Shown: piece after piece, positions 34,079 to 43,542 of the stretch
How the letters are laid out: each line of letters begins with the position of its first letter
How positions within the stretch are numbered: the stretch's first letter is position 1
Assembly (NCBI GenBank): GCA_937921935.1
Contig: CAKZWQ010000006.1
Coordinates: 62,001-126,000, forward strand
DNA length: 64,000 bases
Source: an uncultured Gammaproteobacteria bacterium
Lineage (GTDB): Bacteria; Pseudomonadota; Gammaproteobacteria; Steroidobacterales; GCA-2729495
Direction of reading: 5' to 3'
Translations under genes and position numbers: made by a program
The notes under the pieces: generated by a model
What the model was told of the DNA's origin: nothing
The model's database searches: none
Seen by the model: only the letters and a program-made list of their open reading frames with translations

Positions 34079-34936
34079 ATGATTCTGATTACCGGAGCTT
34101 CGGGCAAAACCGGCAGCGAAGTAGCGCGGCAGTTGGCTGCTGCCGAAGTGCCTTTTAGTGCAATGGTTCGCAGTCGCGAGAAAGGCGAGCCCTTCGAAGC
34201 GATGGGTGCGGATGTTGTCATTGGCGATATGTCCGATGAGGACTTCCTGCAGCGAGCTCTTGCCGGCATAGAGAAAGCTGTGCTCATCATGCCCAACGGT
34301 GAGCAGCAGCAAGCCATGGAGATGCGCTTCACAGATCTGGCGGTAGAGGCCGGTGTGCAGCACCTGGTTTATCTGTCGTCCATCGAGTCGGTTCCGGAGA
34401 ACCTGAATCCGATCACGCAGATGCATGTGGCCGTGGAGAAACATATTCGGCAATCCGGCATCAACTGGACAATTATTCGGCCCAGTTTTTTCATGCAAAT
34501 GTTTCTCGGTGCCGCGAAAGGGATACGCGAGCGGGGCGAATTGGTATTCCCGGCTGGCAATGGGACAGTGGCGACGACGGATCTGCGGGACGTGGGTGAG
34601 GTCATTCGGCTCGTCCTCACAGAGCCCGGCCACGAAAATCAGAGTTACGACCTGACGGGGCCTGAATTGCTGACCCTCGACGAATGTGCAGAGCGCATCT
34701 CACGAGTAATTGGCCGCGAGGTGCGTTACGTGGATCAACCCATGGCGGAATTTGCCGATCGACTGCGCTCAATCAATATGTCGGATTGGCGCACACAGGC
34801 TGTTTGTAAGGAGTTCGAAGCGATCTCTCGCGGCATCATCGATCACACAACAGATACGGTATCCGAGCTGCTGGGTCGGCCACCCATTTCCCTGGAGCAA
34901 TGCATCGAGGATCATCTGGAGCTTTTTCAAAGCTGA
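34079..34936 (+). CDS. NmrA-like NAD(P)-binding SDR
   Basis: A 285-residue atypical SDR of the NmrA/QOR2 type. The dinucleotide site is MILITGASGKTGSEVARQL at the very start, followed by VYLSSIESVPENLN and WTIIRPSFFMQMF. The YxxxK pair is absent, as usual for NmrA-like redox-sensing or quinone-reductase-type members. It may reduce a quinone or act as a redox sensor. It comes 30 bp after the orphan binding protein, possibly co-transcribed. The start is ATG 34079, after AAGGAACGAAG. Confidence 0.82.
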   Translation: MILITGASGKTGSEVARQLAAAEVPFSAMVRSREKGEPFEAMGADVVIGDMSDEDFLQRALAGIEKAVLIMPNGEQQQAMEMRFTDLAVEAGVQHLVYLSSIESVPENLNPITQMHVAVEKHIRQSGINWTIIRPSFFMQMFLGAAKGIRERGELVFPAGNGTVATTDLRDVGEVIRLVLTEPGHENQSYDLTGPELLTLDECAERISRVIGREVRYVDQPMAEFADRLRSINMSDWRTQAVCKEFEAISRGIIDHTTDTVSELLGRPPISLEQCIEDHLELFQS

Positions 34937-34984
34937 TCCCCGTTGTGCTGCCCTGAAGGCATCAGGCTTTGGCTTGACCGGGGC

Positions 34985-36349
34985 CTAACTCAGGGCGGCT
35001 CCGGGCAGGCCAACGCTAACGATGAGGCCGCCGCCGGGTCTGGCCGTCGCGTGAATTGATCCCTTATGAGCTTGGAAGACGCGCTGGGCAATAGCCAGAC
35101 CCAGGCCGCTGCCCTCGGACTCAGCGGCCGTATCAGCAGCCCGGAAAAATGGTTCGAAAATCCGTTGCAGATTTTCTTCTGAGACGCCCGGGCCTCGATC
35201 ACTGATATCAATTCGCAAGGTCTCGCCATCGCGGTCGGCTCGCACTTCCACGGCGCTATCAGCAGGTGCGTGGCGAATTGCGTTACGCAAAATATTTTCA
35301 AAACCGCTGCGCAATAATTTGGGGTCCCCAATCAGGGTCAGTTGTTGCTCTGTGCTGAACTCAAGGCGGCAGTTTTTAGCTGCTGCCTCCACTTCCTCCG
35401 TCTCTACCAGGTCTCCGAGGAGTCTGTCGATCCGCACCAGTCGCTGAGCCAGGGTCCCGCCGGAGTCCACATGTGAGAACTTCAGCATGTCGCCAATGGC
35501 TTGATCCATGCGTTCGATTTCCATATCGATCTGTTCGCGTTCTGCGCTGGTCAGGGATTGTCGATGATTGGCCAGGGCCAGCGCCGCCTGCAGACGCGCC
35601 AAAGGTGAGCGCAGTTCATGAGACATTTCCTGCATGAGTTGTTCGCGCCCTGAAATCAGCTGCTGCAGGCGGTCTGCCATGGCATTGAAGTCCGCGGCGA
35701 GAATGCCCAGTTCATCTCGCCGGTGGGCGATACTGTCCGGGACCCTCGCATCGACATGGCCGACAGCCAGTTCCCGGGCGGCCTGTTGCAGTTCTCCGAT
35801 AGGGCGGCCAAAGGCCCGGGCTATCAGCCACGCGACGACCCCGGCCACCAGCAGCGCCGCAGCAAACAGCGCCAGACGAGTCAGGTTGCTGCCCGACAGG
35901 GTGATGCTTTTGGGCAGCAGCAGAAAGCTCAGAGTCGAGCCGTCCGGAGCGACCAGCTGTGGCGTCAGCCGGACGGGGAGGAGGTTCCCGGTCGGCTCGG
36001 CGCTGGTACCGACCACAGAATCCCTGACAAAGCCTGCAAGCTGGGAGGGCAACTCCCTATCGAGCAAATCCTTGCTTTGTTCATCGAGCACGTAGATCGT
36101 GAAATCCTGTTTGGTGCGCTGCTGCTGTTTCAGCCAGTCCTGCAACGCTGATTGTCCGCCGGCTGCCAGCACGGCGGCTGCTTCCTGGGCCAGCGGGCTT
36201 TGTCGTGCGGTGATATAGCCGCGCAATTCATAGGAGGCGATCAGGAACAGGCTCACGACTCCCAGCAGGATGAACGCAATCAGGGCTGCACCGATATAGA
36301 CGACCATGCGCAGGTAAAGACGGCGATAGGCCATGGCCATCTCAGGCAT
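34985..36349 (-). CDS. Membrane sensor histidine kinase (CpxA/OmpR-partner type)
   Basis: A 454-residue kinase. TM1 at about 16-38, a periplasmic sensor domain of about 120 residues, TM2 near 158-178, HAMP (FGRPIGELQQAARELAVGHVD), HisKA with phospho-acceptor His244 in MSHELRSP, and HATPase with N box (GFENILRNAIRHAP), G1 (ISDRGPGV), and G2 (GSGLGLAIAQR). It overlaps the regulator gene by eight bases and receives its message from it. Domain order and HAMP-HisKA type resemble CpxA; the sensor domain is not clearly Cpx. Signal unknown, envelope stress likely. Confidence 0.88.
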   Translation of the reverse strand: MPEMAMAYRRLYLRMVVYIGAALIAFILLGVVSLFLIASYELRGYITARQSPLAQEAAAVLAAGGQSALQDWLKQQQRTKQDFTIYVLDEQSKDLLDRELPSQLAGFVRDSVVGTSAEPTGNLLPVRLTPQLVAPDGSTLSFLLLPKSITLSGSNLTRLALFAAALLVAGVVAWLIARAFGRPIGELQQAARELAVGHVDARVPDSIAHRRDELGILAADFNAMADRLQQLISGREQLMQEMSHELRSPLARLQAALALANHRQSLTSAEREQIDMEIERMDQAIGDMLKFSHVDSGGTLAQRLVRIDRLLGDLVETEEVEAAAKNCRLEFSTEQQLTLIGDPKLLRSGFENILRNAIRHAPADSAVEVRADRDGETLRIDISDRGPGVSEENLQRIFEPFFRAADTAAESEGSGLGLAIAQRVFQAHKGSIHATARPGGGLIVSVGLPGAALS

Positions 36350-37058
36350 CTTCAGCTGCCGTGTCGTCGATGACGTAACCGTGACCGCGCAGTCCGCGGA
36401 TACAGTCTTTGTTCACTCCCGCCGTGGCGAGTTTCCGGCGCAGCTTGCTGACCAGGGTGTCGATGCTGCGATCGTAGGCTTCGATGGGGCGGTCCAGGGC
36501 CAGGCTGGTGAGCTGGCTGCGTGACAGAACTTCGCCGGGGCGCAACATCAGTTGCTCCAGTACCCGCATCTCGCCGGCAGTCAGGGAGAGAAATTGCCCG
36601 TTGGCGCGAAATTCCCGTCTTTTGCAGTCCAGCTCCAGGCACCCTATCTGCAGTAGTTCGGGTCCCCGCTGCTCTGAAGCGCCACCCATGGACCGCTTGA
36701 GTACGGCATTAATTCGGGCCGTCAGTTCCAGGGGATTACAGGGTTTGGGCAGGTAGTCATCGGCGCCACCCATCAAACCCAGGATGCGCTCGGATTCTTC
36801 GCCGCGCGCCGTCAGCATGATCACGGGTAGTTGATGCGTCTGGCGCAACTGGCGCAGGACATCGAAGCCATTGATGTCGGGCAACATAACGTCCAGCACC
36901 AGCAGGTCAGGTGGCGAACTGGCCACCCGGGCCAGAGCCGATTCGCCGTCATGGACCACGTCCACCGAGAAGCCCTGCAGCTGGAGAAATTCCTGCAACA
37001 TGGTAGCCAGTTGCTGGTCATCGTCCACCAGCAACAGCTGGGCCAGCGCCTCACTCAC
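36342..37058 (-). CDS. OmpR-family response regulator (CpxR-like)
   Basis: A 238-residue regulator. Receiver domain with acidic triad at the start (LLLVDDDQQ), phospho-acceptor Asp56 in LVLDVMLPD, T and K in MLTARGEE and DDYLPKPCNPLE; C-terminal winged helix of the OmpR type (LTAGEMRVLEQLMLRPGEVLSRSQL and DTLVSKLRRKL). It is the first gene of the two-component operon and the kinase overlaps it. The start is ATG 37056-37058; the divergent ferredoxin gene lies about 110 bp away. Confidence 0.9.
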   Translation of the reverse strand: MSEALAQLLLVDDDQQLATMLQEFLQLQGFSVDVVHDGESALARVASSPPDLLVLDVMLPDINGFDVLRQLRQTHQLPVIMLTARGEESERILGLMGGADDYLPKPCNPLELTARINAVLKRSMGGASEQRGPELLQIGCLELDCKRREFRANGQFLSLTAGEMRVLEQLMLRPGEVLSRSQLTSLALDRPIEAYDRSIDTLVSKLRRKLATAGVNKDCIRGLRGHGYVIDDTAAEDA

Positions 37059-37168
37059 GTTGCCTCCCCCATGGTTGGGTTCTTGATTGCTGCCCGTTGA
37101 CTCTTTGTTGACACACGGAAGCCGCTGTTCCAGTTAGAATTTTTCCCATATTACAGGAGGGGATGAGA

Positions 37169-37507
37169 ATGGCCTACGTGGTCACCGAAAACTGCATTCT
37201 GTGCAAGTATCAAGACTGCGTAGACGTCTGTCCCGTGGACTGTTTCCATGCAGGTCCCAACATGCTCGTAATTGACCCGGAGGAGTGCATCGACTGTTCC
37301 CTCTGCGAGCCTGAATGCCCCGCCGAAGCGATTGTATCCGAAGACGACCTGACGCCTGACATGGCGCATTTTGCCCCATTGAATGTGCAGCTGGCTGCTC
37401 GGTGGCCGGTGATTACCGCTAGTGGGGAGCCGCCTGCGGATGCTGATCAATGGAAAGACATCAGGAATAAGCTTGAACACCTCAAGATGGATGAAAAAGC
37501 AGCATGA
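37169..37507 (+). CDS. fdxA: FdxA-type 7Fe ferredoxin
   Basis: A 112-residue ferredoxin with a [3Fe-4S] and a [4Fe-4S] cluster. The cysteine pattern is [18 protein letters not shown] then [16 protein letters not shown], matching FdxA of gammaproteobacteria and Azotobacter FdI. It is a low-potential electron carrier. AGGAGG at 37155-37160 lies eight bases before ATG 37169, whereas ATG 37163 would be too close. The stop overlaps the ATG of the following membrane protein (ATGA at 37504), so the two are translationally coupled and may function together. Confidence 0.9.
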   Translation: MAYVVTENCILCKYQDCVDVCPVDCFHAGPNMLVIDPEECIDCSLCEPECPAEAIVSEDDLTPDMAHFAPLNVQLAARWPVITASGEPPADADQWKDIRNKLEHLKMDEKAA

Positions 37508-38451
37508 ATACATCGGCATCAACACCTAAGGCCCAGGGCCCATTGGCGCAGTTGTTTTACCGTCCACCCTATGTTGGCCTGGTGGCATTTGTCGTCGTGT
37601 TTCTGGTGCAAGGCCTCGGCCACACTCTCATGGTGGCCATGGAGAACATTTTTGGCCACGAATATATTCTTCAGGCCGCTTTCTTCATGGGCGCCGCTGG
37701 TACGGTGATGCTCTTCTTCGGGATGAAAACCGCCGGTGAAGTACCGGGTACGTGGCTTGGTTTCTGGGCCGGTACTCTCATTTGGACAGGCTGGATCGAG
37801 TTTTCCTTCGTCTGGGGTGCTGACTATCTGGGCGTGCCGGACCTGATGGATAGTCGCAATCCTGGGGAGATCGCCACTAAGAACGAGTACCTGGTGATGA
37901 TGTCATCCGTAGGTCTCATGGTCTCTCTTCTGCCCTATTTTTTGCTGAACAAAGAAACCAAGTGCAATTTCTTCGTGTGGTTTCAGAGGCGTTTGAAGCT
38001 TAGAGTGGGTAAGCCAAGTCGGGGTTATCAACGCAACTTCGCTGCGATTACCTGTATGGAAACCATTTACGTGCTCTGGTTCTGTTATCTGGCGCTGCTT
38101 TTTCTGTACGAGGAAAGTATTCTTGGCGACCATCATCCGGTGATGTACGTGGTGTTTTTCGCTAATACGGTCTGGTCGCTATACCTGATGCAGCGGCTGT
38201 TTCGCTTCTGGAAGGTGACGACAGCAATTCGTTACGCAATTCCTACTGCAATCATTGCCTACAGCAGTTGGGAAATTCTGGAGCGGTGGGGTGTTATTTC
38301 GGATTTCTGGGTACAACCGCAGAAATATGCCCTGGAACTTGGTTTAACCGGCGCCGCGGTGTTGATTGCCGGCTTCCTTGTTGCCAAGACGCCTGCCCAC
38401 AAGAAGGCTGAACTCAGCCGCGAGGAACTCGCTGCCCTTAAGCAGGGCTGA
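37504..38451 (+). CDS. Multispanning membrane protein of unknown function, coupled to ferredoxin
   Basis: A 315-residue protein with about seven or eight predicted helices, for example [76 protein letters not shown] and the C-terminal [18 protein letters not shown]. Histidines lie in or beside helices (GLGHTLM, IFGHEYI), which could bind heme or metal. No family recognised. Its ATG overlaps the ferredoxin stop, so it is likely a membrane partner receiving or giving electrons; that is inference. A strong terminator follows. Confidence 0.7.
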   Translation: MNTSASTPKAQGPLAQLFYRPPYVGLVAFVVVFLVQGLGHTLMVAMENIFGHEYILQAAFFMGAAGTVMLFFGMKTAGEVPGTWLGFWAGTLIWTGWIEFSFVWGADYLGVPDLMDSRNPGEIATKNEYLVMMSSVGLMVSLLPYFLLNKETKCNFFVWFQRRLKLRVGKPSRGYQRNFAAITCMETIYVLWFCYLALLFLYEESILGDHHPVMYVVFFANTVWSLYLMQRLFRFWKVTTAIRYAIPTAIIAYSSWEILERWGVISDFWVQPQKYALELGLTGAAVLIAGFLVAKTPAHKKAELSREELAALKQG

Positions 38452-38470
38452 GGCCACCAATTGGAAACAG

Positions 38471-38500
38471 GGCCGGCGGCAAGCAGCCGCCGGCCTTTTT
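38471..38500 (+). terminator. Rho-independent terminator after the fdxA operon
   Basis: Perfect ten-base stem GGCCGGCGGC / GCCGCCGGCC at 38471-38480 and 38486-38495, loop AAGCA, followed by TTTTT. It lies 20 bp beyond the stop of the membrane protein gene. Confidence 0.9.
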
Positions 38501-38700
38501 AGTGGACGGGCCCCGATGCTCCCGGGGTGGTCAACTGGCTCCCGGTATACGCGCCATGGCCTCTGCCTGCTCGGGATCCAGATACAAGCGCCTCAAAGCC
38601 TTCGGTACGGAAAGATCAGCCTGCGCTGCAACGCATTCGCAGGCATAGTCCAGGGAGAATGACACTGATGCTAAGCTGATCTGCAGTCGAGGGCCAAGAC

Positions 38701-39792
38701 ATGCCAGCAATCATTACCGGCTGGGGCAACTGCGCCCCGCCAGGCATCGTAAGCAACATGGACCTGGCGACGATCATGGATACCAGCGATGACTGGATCG
38801 TCGAGCGCACGGGCATACGCCAGCGTCACGTCTCGCACGTCGGCAGCGGCGATTTGGGAGCGGTCGCGGCGCAGCGGGCCCTGGCGGCCGCCGGCCGTGA
38901 TCCGGACGACGTCGATACCCTGATTTTCGCCAGTGTCAGCCCGGAGTTGCTGGTACCCAGCACCGCATCCCTGGTGCAGAAACGACTGGGGATCAAGGAT
39001 CTGGCGGCCATGGATCTGAATGTCGGCTGCAGCGGATTCGTTTATGGTCTGGCGGTTGCCAACGGTTTGATTGCGTCAGGCGTCAGTCGCTGTGTCTTGT
39101 TAATCGCCGCCGAGCGATTGAGTTGGTATCTGGACTGGACGAAGCGGGATACCGCCGTTTTGTTCGGAGATGGCGCGGGTGCCGTGGTCCTGGAAGCCGG
39201 GCAGCCCGACGAGGGGGTCCTGGCGGCGGTGATGGGCAACGATGCTGCCGCAGCCGAGGCGCTGATGGTGCCGAATTTTGGGACCACCATGGATCGTGTC
39301 AACCATGACATGCTGGATCTGACGGTGAACTTCGACGGCCGCGAAATTTTCCGCCGTGCGGTGAAAGGGATGACCAAGTCAGCCCTTGCGGTACTCGAGC
39401 AAGCCGGCGTCACCATTGACGATATTCGACTGATGATCCCGCACCAGGCGAACCGGCGCATCATTGATGCGGTGGGCCACAAACTCGGTGTTGATCCTGA
39501 GCGGGTCTACGTGAATGTGGATCGCTTCGGCAATACGTCGGCCGCTTCTATTCCTATCGCGCTGACCGAGGCGATGGAGCACCAGCGCATTGTGCCGGGC
39601 GACCTGGTGCTGATGCCTGCTTTCGGGGCCGGCCTGAGCCGCGGTGCGGCGCTGCTGCGCTGGGGACCGCGTGCCGAAGCCCTGGGAGCCTCGTCGGCCG
39701 AGCTGCCGCCGGCTACGGAGACGGGACTGGAAATAATCCGCCGGCACGCGGAGCCTATGAAGGCTCGACTGGCAGCGCGTCCCGGCGGTTAG
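38701..39792 (+). CDS. FabH-like beta-ketoacyl-ACP synthase III
   Basis: A 363-residue thiolase-fold ketosynthase. Catalytic Cys110 is in LNVGCSGFVYGL, His in IPHQANRRI and Asn in FGNTSAASIPIAL, with GDGAGAVVL and RTGIRQRH also present. FabH starts fatty acid chains; several FabH-like enzymes make special acyl units instead. The C-terminal tail beyond RWGPRAE is about 40 residues longer than E. coli FabH. No fab or acpP gene is adjacent, so it is probably an extra copy for a specialised lipid. The start is ATG 38701. Confidence 0.85.
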   Translation: MPAIITGWGNCAPPGIVSNMDLATIMDTSDDWIVERTGIRQRHVSHVGSGDLGAVAAQRALAAAGRDPDDVDTLIFASVSPELLVPSTASLVQKRLGIKDLAAMDLNVGCSGFVYGLAVANGLIASGVSRCVLLIAAERLSWYLDWTKRDTAVLFGDGAGAVVLEAGQPDEGVLAAVMGNDAAAAEALMVPNFGTTMDRVNHDMLDLTVNFDGREIFRRAVKGMTKSALAVLEQAGVTIDDIRLMIPHQANRRIIDAVGHKLGVDPERVYVNVDRFGNTSAASIPIALTEAMEHQRIVPGDLVLMPAFGAGLSRGAALLRWGPRAEALGASSAELPPATETGLEIIRRHAEPMKARLAARPGG

Positions 39793-39804
39793 TCAGTTGT
39801 TGCC

Positions 39805-40545
39805 TTAGTTGCTCGCAACTGCTTCAGGCCCCACGACGCGCATGCTTATCCAGCCATCTTCCTGCCAGCCGGAAACTTCCGCCACCATGCCCATGCCGGC
39901 AGCCTGCTTTTCCATCATCGGCACGGTGTAGTTTTCATGGATCCACTGTTCTGACATGTCGTGCTGACCCAGCCGGGTAGTCTGCGCCAGCACATTCCAG
40001 TAGGGGGAGCGCCAGCGAATGAGGTCGCCCTCGCGCTCATAGTCCATGACCAGTTGGTAGAAGCAGGCAGTGCGCTCCGTCAGGGCCAGGGTGCCGAGTT
40101 CCGTGTCACCGGTTTTCTCGATCATGTTGCCGACGCGGCGAATCATGGGCATCTGGGTCGTGACCTGGGCATCAATCCATTCCTGAACCATGTCGTTATC
40201 TTTGGCGAACTGCAGAGACGTCAGGGTTGCCTTGATCAGGGCGTCGTTGGGTTCATGCTGATAGGGCTCGCGGTTGTTCAGGGCCTTCATCAGGGACTCG
40301 ACAGCCATGCCAAGTTCCATTTCACGACCGCTAAAGTCCGCGCGAGGATCTCCCGGCACGGGGCTGCTTTCCCGAATAGCCGCGGCTACAGCGGTACCCA
40401 GTTCTTTTTCGTGGCCGCGGAAGCCGGTGCGGTTGCCGAATACATCGGGCTTCATGGCATCGGGGCCGTGGTGGGCGCCGGCGAAAGCAGCCGTTGAGCT
40501 GAACATCAAAGCAGAGATGGCCATGATCTGAATAGTTCTGAACAT
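39805..40545 (-). CDS. Secreted protein of unknown function
   Basis: A 246-residue protein with a signal peptide (TIQIMAISALMFSSTAAFA) and a mature start AGAHHGPDAM. The rest is helical and lacks membrane segments; it has one cysteine. No known domain recognised. The mature start resembles that of the binding protein at 33008 (AGAHGGQA), which is probably coincidence. It starts with ATG 40543-40545 and ends 12 bp after the FabH-like gene, convergent with it. Confidence 0.6.
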   Translation of the reverse strand: MFRTIQIMAISALMFSSTAAFAGAHHGPDAMKPDVFGNRTGFRGHEKELGTAVAAAIRESSPVPGDPRADFSGREMELGMAVESLMKALNNREPYQHEPNDALIKATLTSLQFAKDNDMVQEWIDAQVTTQMPMIRRVGNMIEKTGDTELGTLALTERTACFYQLVMDYEREGDLIRWRSPYWNVLAQTTRLGQHDMSEQWIHENYTVPMMEKQAAGMGMVAEVSGWQEDGWISMRVVGPEAVASN

Positions 40546-40699
40546 TCTTGCGTCCTCTCGACAAAATCGATTGTTCTGGGCATTCCCATCGCTGGGTTTT
40601 GCGGTCTAGTTTCGCACCGCTACGATAATTTCGACACTGTGACTTGGCCCGGGTCCGTGGGTCGGCAGGCCCTATCCGCCTATCGGTCGCCTGCCGCCC

Positions 40700-41457
40700 C
40701 TCGGAGCCGCCGGCGCACCCTGGGACATCGATAACGTTCTGAATGAATTGACGTCGCCTCGGGAGGCGGCGGAGCGGGGCCTGCTGGCCGATAGCTACGG
40801 GGTAGGGGGGGGGTCTGGTCCAGTAATTACGGCTGGTCCCGCGAGCCCTTTTTCACCCTGTCCCTGCCAGCGGCCCAATCCTTGCGCATTCGCCTTGGGA
40901 CTATGGCCATCGACTTGAGTGGGCCACCCAGGCCACGCCGTTGCTTTGTTTCGGTTCGAATTATCCGCAAAGTCGGGCTATGTCGGCGAAGCTGGCCGAT
41001 GGTCTGTTTATCAGTGCTTATTGTGTGCCCCTGATCCGGGATTTCGTGGAGGGTGCCTTTACTGACCCAGGGGCGTCGAAGCGGCCCGTAAATGAGTCTC
41101 ATATCAGCAATTTCCGGGCATGGCATATCTAAGGAAGAAGCGCAGGCTTCATACCGCGAGGCGCGCCGGGAACTGATCCTGACGGGCTACCTGGGTGAAA
41201 AGTATTTTGCCCCCTTCCTGGAGCCTGATGAAATTGCCCCGATGCCGGATTATTTCCAGGATTTCATAAATGCTTTCATGCGGCAGACGCGTGTCATTGA
41301 AAATGTGCCCTCCGTACTGGTCAAGAAGATGATATATAACGTATCGTTTTTCGGTGGGCTCGATGCTATCGATCTCGCTGTCGAGACACTCAAGGCCTTT
41401 GCCACAGTGGGTCTGACGGAAATTGCCATGATGAACCAGCGCAAGCAATTCGTTTGA
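40700..41457 (+). pseudogene. Decayed LLM-class flavin-dependent oxidoreductase
   Basis: Three reading frames carry connected pieces of a luciferase-like monooxygenase. 40700-40804 reads APWDIDNVLNELTSPREAAE to DSYGV; after a nine-G tract (40805-40813) the frame changes and VWSSNYGWSREPFFTLSLPA follows to about 40920; then another frame gives EWATQATPLLCFGSNYPQSR to HISNFRAWHI and a stop at about 41130; a last shift continues KEEAQASYREARRELILTGY to the stop at 41457. About 100 residues of the barrel are missing between the second and third pieces. The 121-residue open frame at 41092 is therefore only the C-terminus of a broken gene. Confidence 0.75.
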
Positions 41458-41535
41458 TTGGGCAAAGAGTGATGCCTCAATTGCGCCAGAATCATGGTCG
41501 CTTGCTCACCACGTTAGATTTGGAATTGACATAAT

Positions 41536-42834
41536 ATGAAAAGCAGTGACGTTGCATTGGACGTGGTTGAGGCAGTCGAAGCATTGCCAAGGGCTCCTGT
41601 GAGCAGGTCTTCAGCGTGTCGGTCCTGCGATGCGCCCCTGGTTTATAGCTTTGTAGACCTGTGCATGACACCCCTGTGTCAGCGGCAGATCCCTGAAAAC
41701 AAGCTAAATGAGGCCGAGGTTTTCTACCCGTTGCACGCTTTTGTTTGTCATGAATGCTTTCTCGTGCAGGTAGAAGAATATGTATCGCCGGACGAAATTT
41801 TCGACGATTCCTACCCTTATTTCTCTTCTTGCTCGGCATCTTGGGTGGACCATGCTGCGACGTATGTCGAACATATGGTCTCGGACTTCCACATCGGGAA
41901 GAATTCCTTCGTTGTCGAGATTGCCAGTAATGATGGGTACTTGCTACAGAATTTTGTACGCCGTGGTGTTCCCTGTCTTGGGGTGGAGCCGGCCGCAGCG
42001 GTTGCCGCCGTTGCGGAAGAGAAGGGCATTGATACCGAACGTGTCTTCTTTGGACTTGACACTGCAAAACGCATACTCGTTCAGCGTCAAGCTGCTGACC
42101 TTATTGTAGGTAACAACGTACTGGCGCATACGCCCAGTCTGCATGACTTCGTTGCCGGCGTGAAATGTCTGCTGGCGGATGATGGGGTTTTTACCTTCGA
42201 GTTCCCCCATTTGCTGACCCTTTTGGATAACGGCGAGTTCGACACGATTTATCACGAACATTTTTGCTATTTTTCACTGCATGCAGTAACCAGGGTTCTT
42301 GCATCCCATGGGCTGGAAATCTTCGACGTCAAAGAACTGTCGACGCACGGGGGATCCTTGCGGATATACGGGCAGCATCAGCAGGGCGATCGAACCGAGA
42401 GCGTATCCGTACAGGCGCTTGCGAACAAGGAGCAAGCTGCCGGTCTCTTTAATCTGGAAATTTACCGGGGGTTTCAGGGCCGGGTCGATTCGATTAAGAA
42501 TGAGCTGCTGACCTTTTTGATAGAGCAACGCAAAGCCGGGAAGAAGGTGGTCGGCTACGGCGCCCCTGGTAAGGGCAACACTTTGCTCAATTACTGTGGC
42601 ATCCGAAGGGACCTGTTGGCGTATACCGTAGACGCGGCGGAGTCCAAGCAGGGGACCTATACGCCGGGCACGCATATACCCATCTACGAGCCTGAGCAAA
42701 TCGCAAGAACACGCCCTGACTACATTTTGATTCTTCCGTGGAATCTTTCTGATGAAATTGTAGGGGCACTAGACTATGCCAGGTCATGGGGAGCAAAGTT
42801 TGTTGTTGCTATACCGGAACTAAGAATCTTCTGA
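41536..42834 (+). CDS. NDP-sugar C-methyltransferase-like protein
   Basis: A 432-residue three-domain methyltransferase of the TylCIII/NovU type: an N-terminal zinc-binding part with two CxxC pairs (CRSCDAPL and CHECFLVQ), a central SAM domain (VVEIASNDGYLLQNFV, GVEPAAAVAAVAE, VGNNVLAHTPSLHDF) and a C-terminal Rossmann-like domain (GKKVVGYGAPGKGNTLLNYC). The family C-methylates keto-deoxysugars, but many members sit outside sugar operons with unknown substrates. No deoxysugar genes are nearby. ATG 41536 is the only plausible start. AT content is somewhat higher than in neighbouring genes. Confidence 0.82.
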   Translation: MKSSDVALDVVEAVEALPRAPVSRSSACRSCDAPLVYSFVDLCMTPLCQRQIPENKLNEAEVFYPLHAFVCHECFLVQVEEYVSPDEIFDDSYPYFSSCSASWVDHAATYVEHMVSDFHIGKNSFVVEIASNDGYLLQNFVRRGVPCLGVEPAAAVAAVAEEKGIDTERVFFGLDTAKRILVQRQAADLIVGNNVLAHTPSLHDFVAGVKCLLADDGVFTFEFPHLLTLLDNGEFDTIYHEHFCYFSLHAVTRVLASHGLEIFDVKELSTHGGSLRIYGQHQQGDRTESVSVQALANKEQAAGLFNLEIYRGFQGRVDSIKNELLTFLIEQRKAGKKVVGYGAPGKGNTLLNYCGIRRDLLAYTVDAAESKQGTYTPGTHIPIYEPEQIARTRPDYILILPWNLSDEIVGALDYARSWGAKFVVAIPELRIF

Positions 42835-42888
42835 ATCTTAGGCAGCGTCCGCGAGACTAATTGGTCCCGGCTGATTTAGGTTTGTATG

Positions 42889-43425
42889 TCAGGCTTTCGG
42901 CTTGGCCCGGTTGATGGCATCGACGATTAGCCGCTTGGCTTCATTTACACCCTGCCAATCACCTATCTTCACCCACTTGCCTGGTTCCAGGTCCTTGTAG
43001 TGCTCAAAGAAGTGCTCGATCTGGCGCAGTGTGATATCCGGAATATCCTCATAGTTCGTGACCGGGTCGTAGCGCTTGGTCAGCCGATGGGACGGTACGG
43101 CGATGATCTTTTCATCCTGGCCGGAGTTGTCTTCCATGATCAATACGCCGATGGGCCGCACATTGATCAAGCAACCGGGTATCAGGGGCCGGTTATTACA
43201 AATCAGCACATCGATGGGGTCGCCGTCATCGGACAGGGTGTGCGGCACAAAGCCATAATTGCCCGGATAGGCCATCGGCGTGTAAAGGAATCTATCCACC
43301 ACCAGGGTGCCCGCGTCCTTGTCCATTTCGTACTTTATGGGTTGACCTCCCAGGGGCACCTCGATAATGACGTTAATGTCGTCAGGGGGGTTGTCGCCAA
43401 TGGCGATGGCATCAATTCGCATCAA
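42889..43425 (-). CDS. ppa: Inorganic pyrophosphatase
   Basis: A 178-residue family I soluble pyrophosphatase, hydrolysing PPi to phosphate. The signature DGDPIDVLI holds the metal-binding aspartates, with [18 protein letters not shown] and [12 protein letters not shown] upstream, all at the expected positions of the E. coli enzyme (176 residues). Essential housekeeping gene. ATG 43423-43425. It is convergent with the methyltransferase gene. Confidence 0.95.
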   Translation of the reverse strand: MMRIDAIAIGDNPPDDINVIIEVPLGGQPIKYEMDKDAGTLVVDRFLYTPMAYPGNYGFVPHTLSDDGDPIDVLICNNRPLIPGCLINVRPIGVLIMEDNSGQDEKIIAVPSHRLTKRYDPVTNYEDIPDITLRQIEHFFEHYKDLEPGKWVKIGDWQGVNEAKRLIVDAINRAKPKA

Positions 43426-43542
43426 AAATTCCTTGGGGTTTTACTTTGCTAGGGGAAGCGGTCTGGCTTTGGATTATTCGTTAGTTCGATATTATGGCGA
43501 TACAGATTATATAGCCTGCTGAGAAGTACCGATTTGCCTGGG

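Noticed and set aside
34951-34973. GCCCTGA-AGGCA-TCAGGC-TTT as a terminator after the NmrA-like gene
   Set aside because: Six-base stem with a bulge and only three T; too weak to report as a feature.
37108-37140. TTGACA and TAGAAT as a promoter for fdxA
   Set aside because: The spacer is 21 bp, too long for a sigma-70 promoter.
39805-40545. Similar mature N-termini (AGAHHG / AGAHGG) in the two secreted proteins at 33008 and 39805
   Set aside because: The remaining sequences show no similarity, so this is probably chance.
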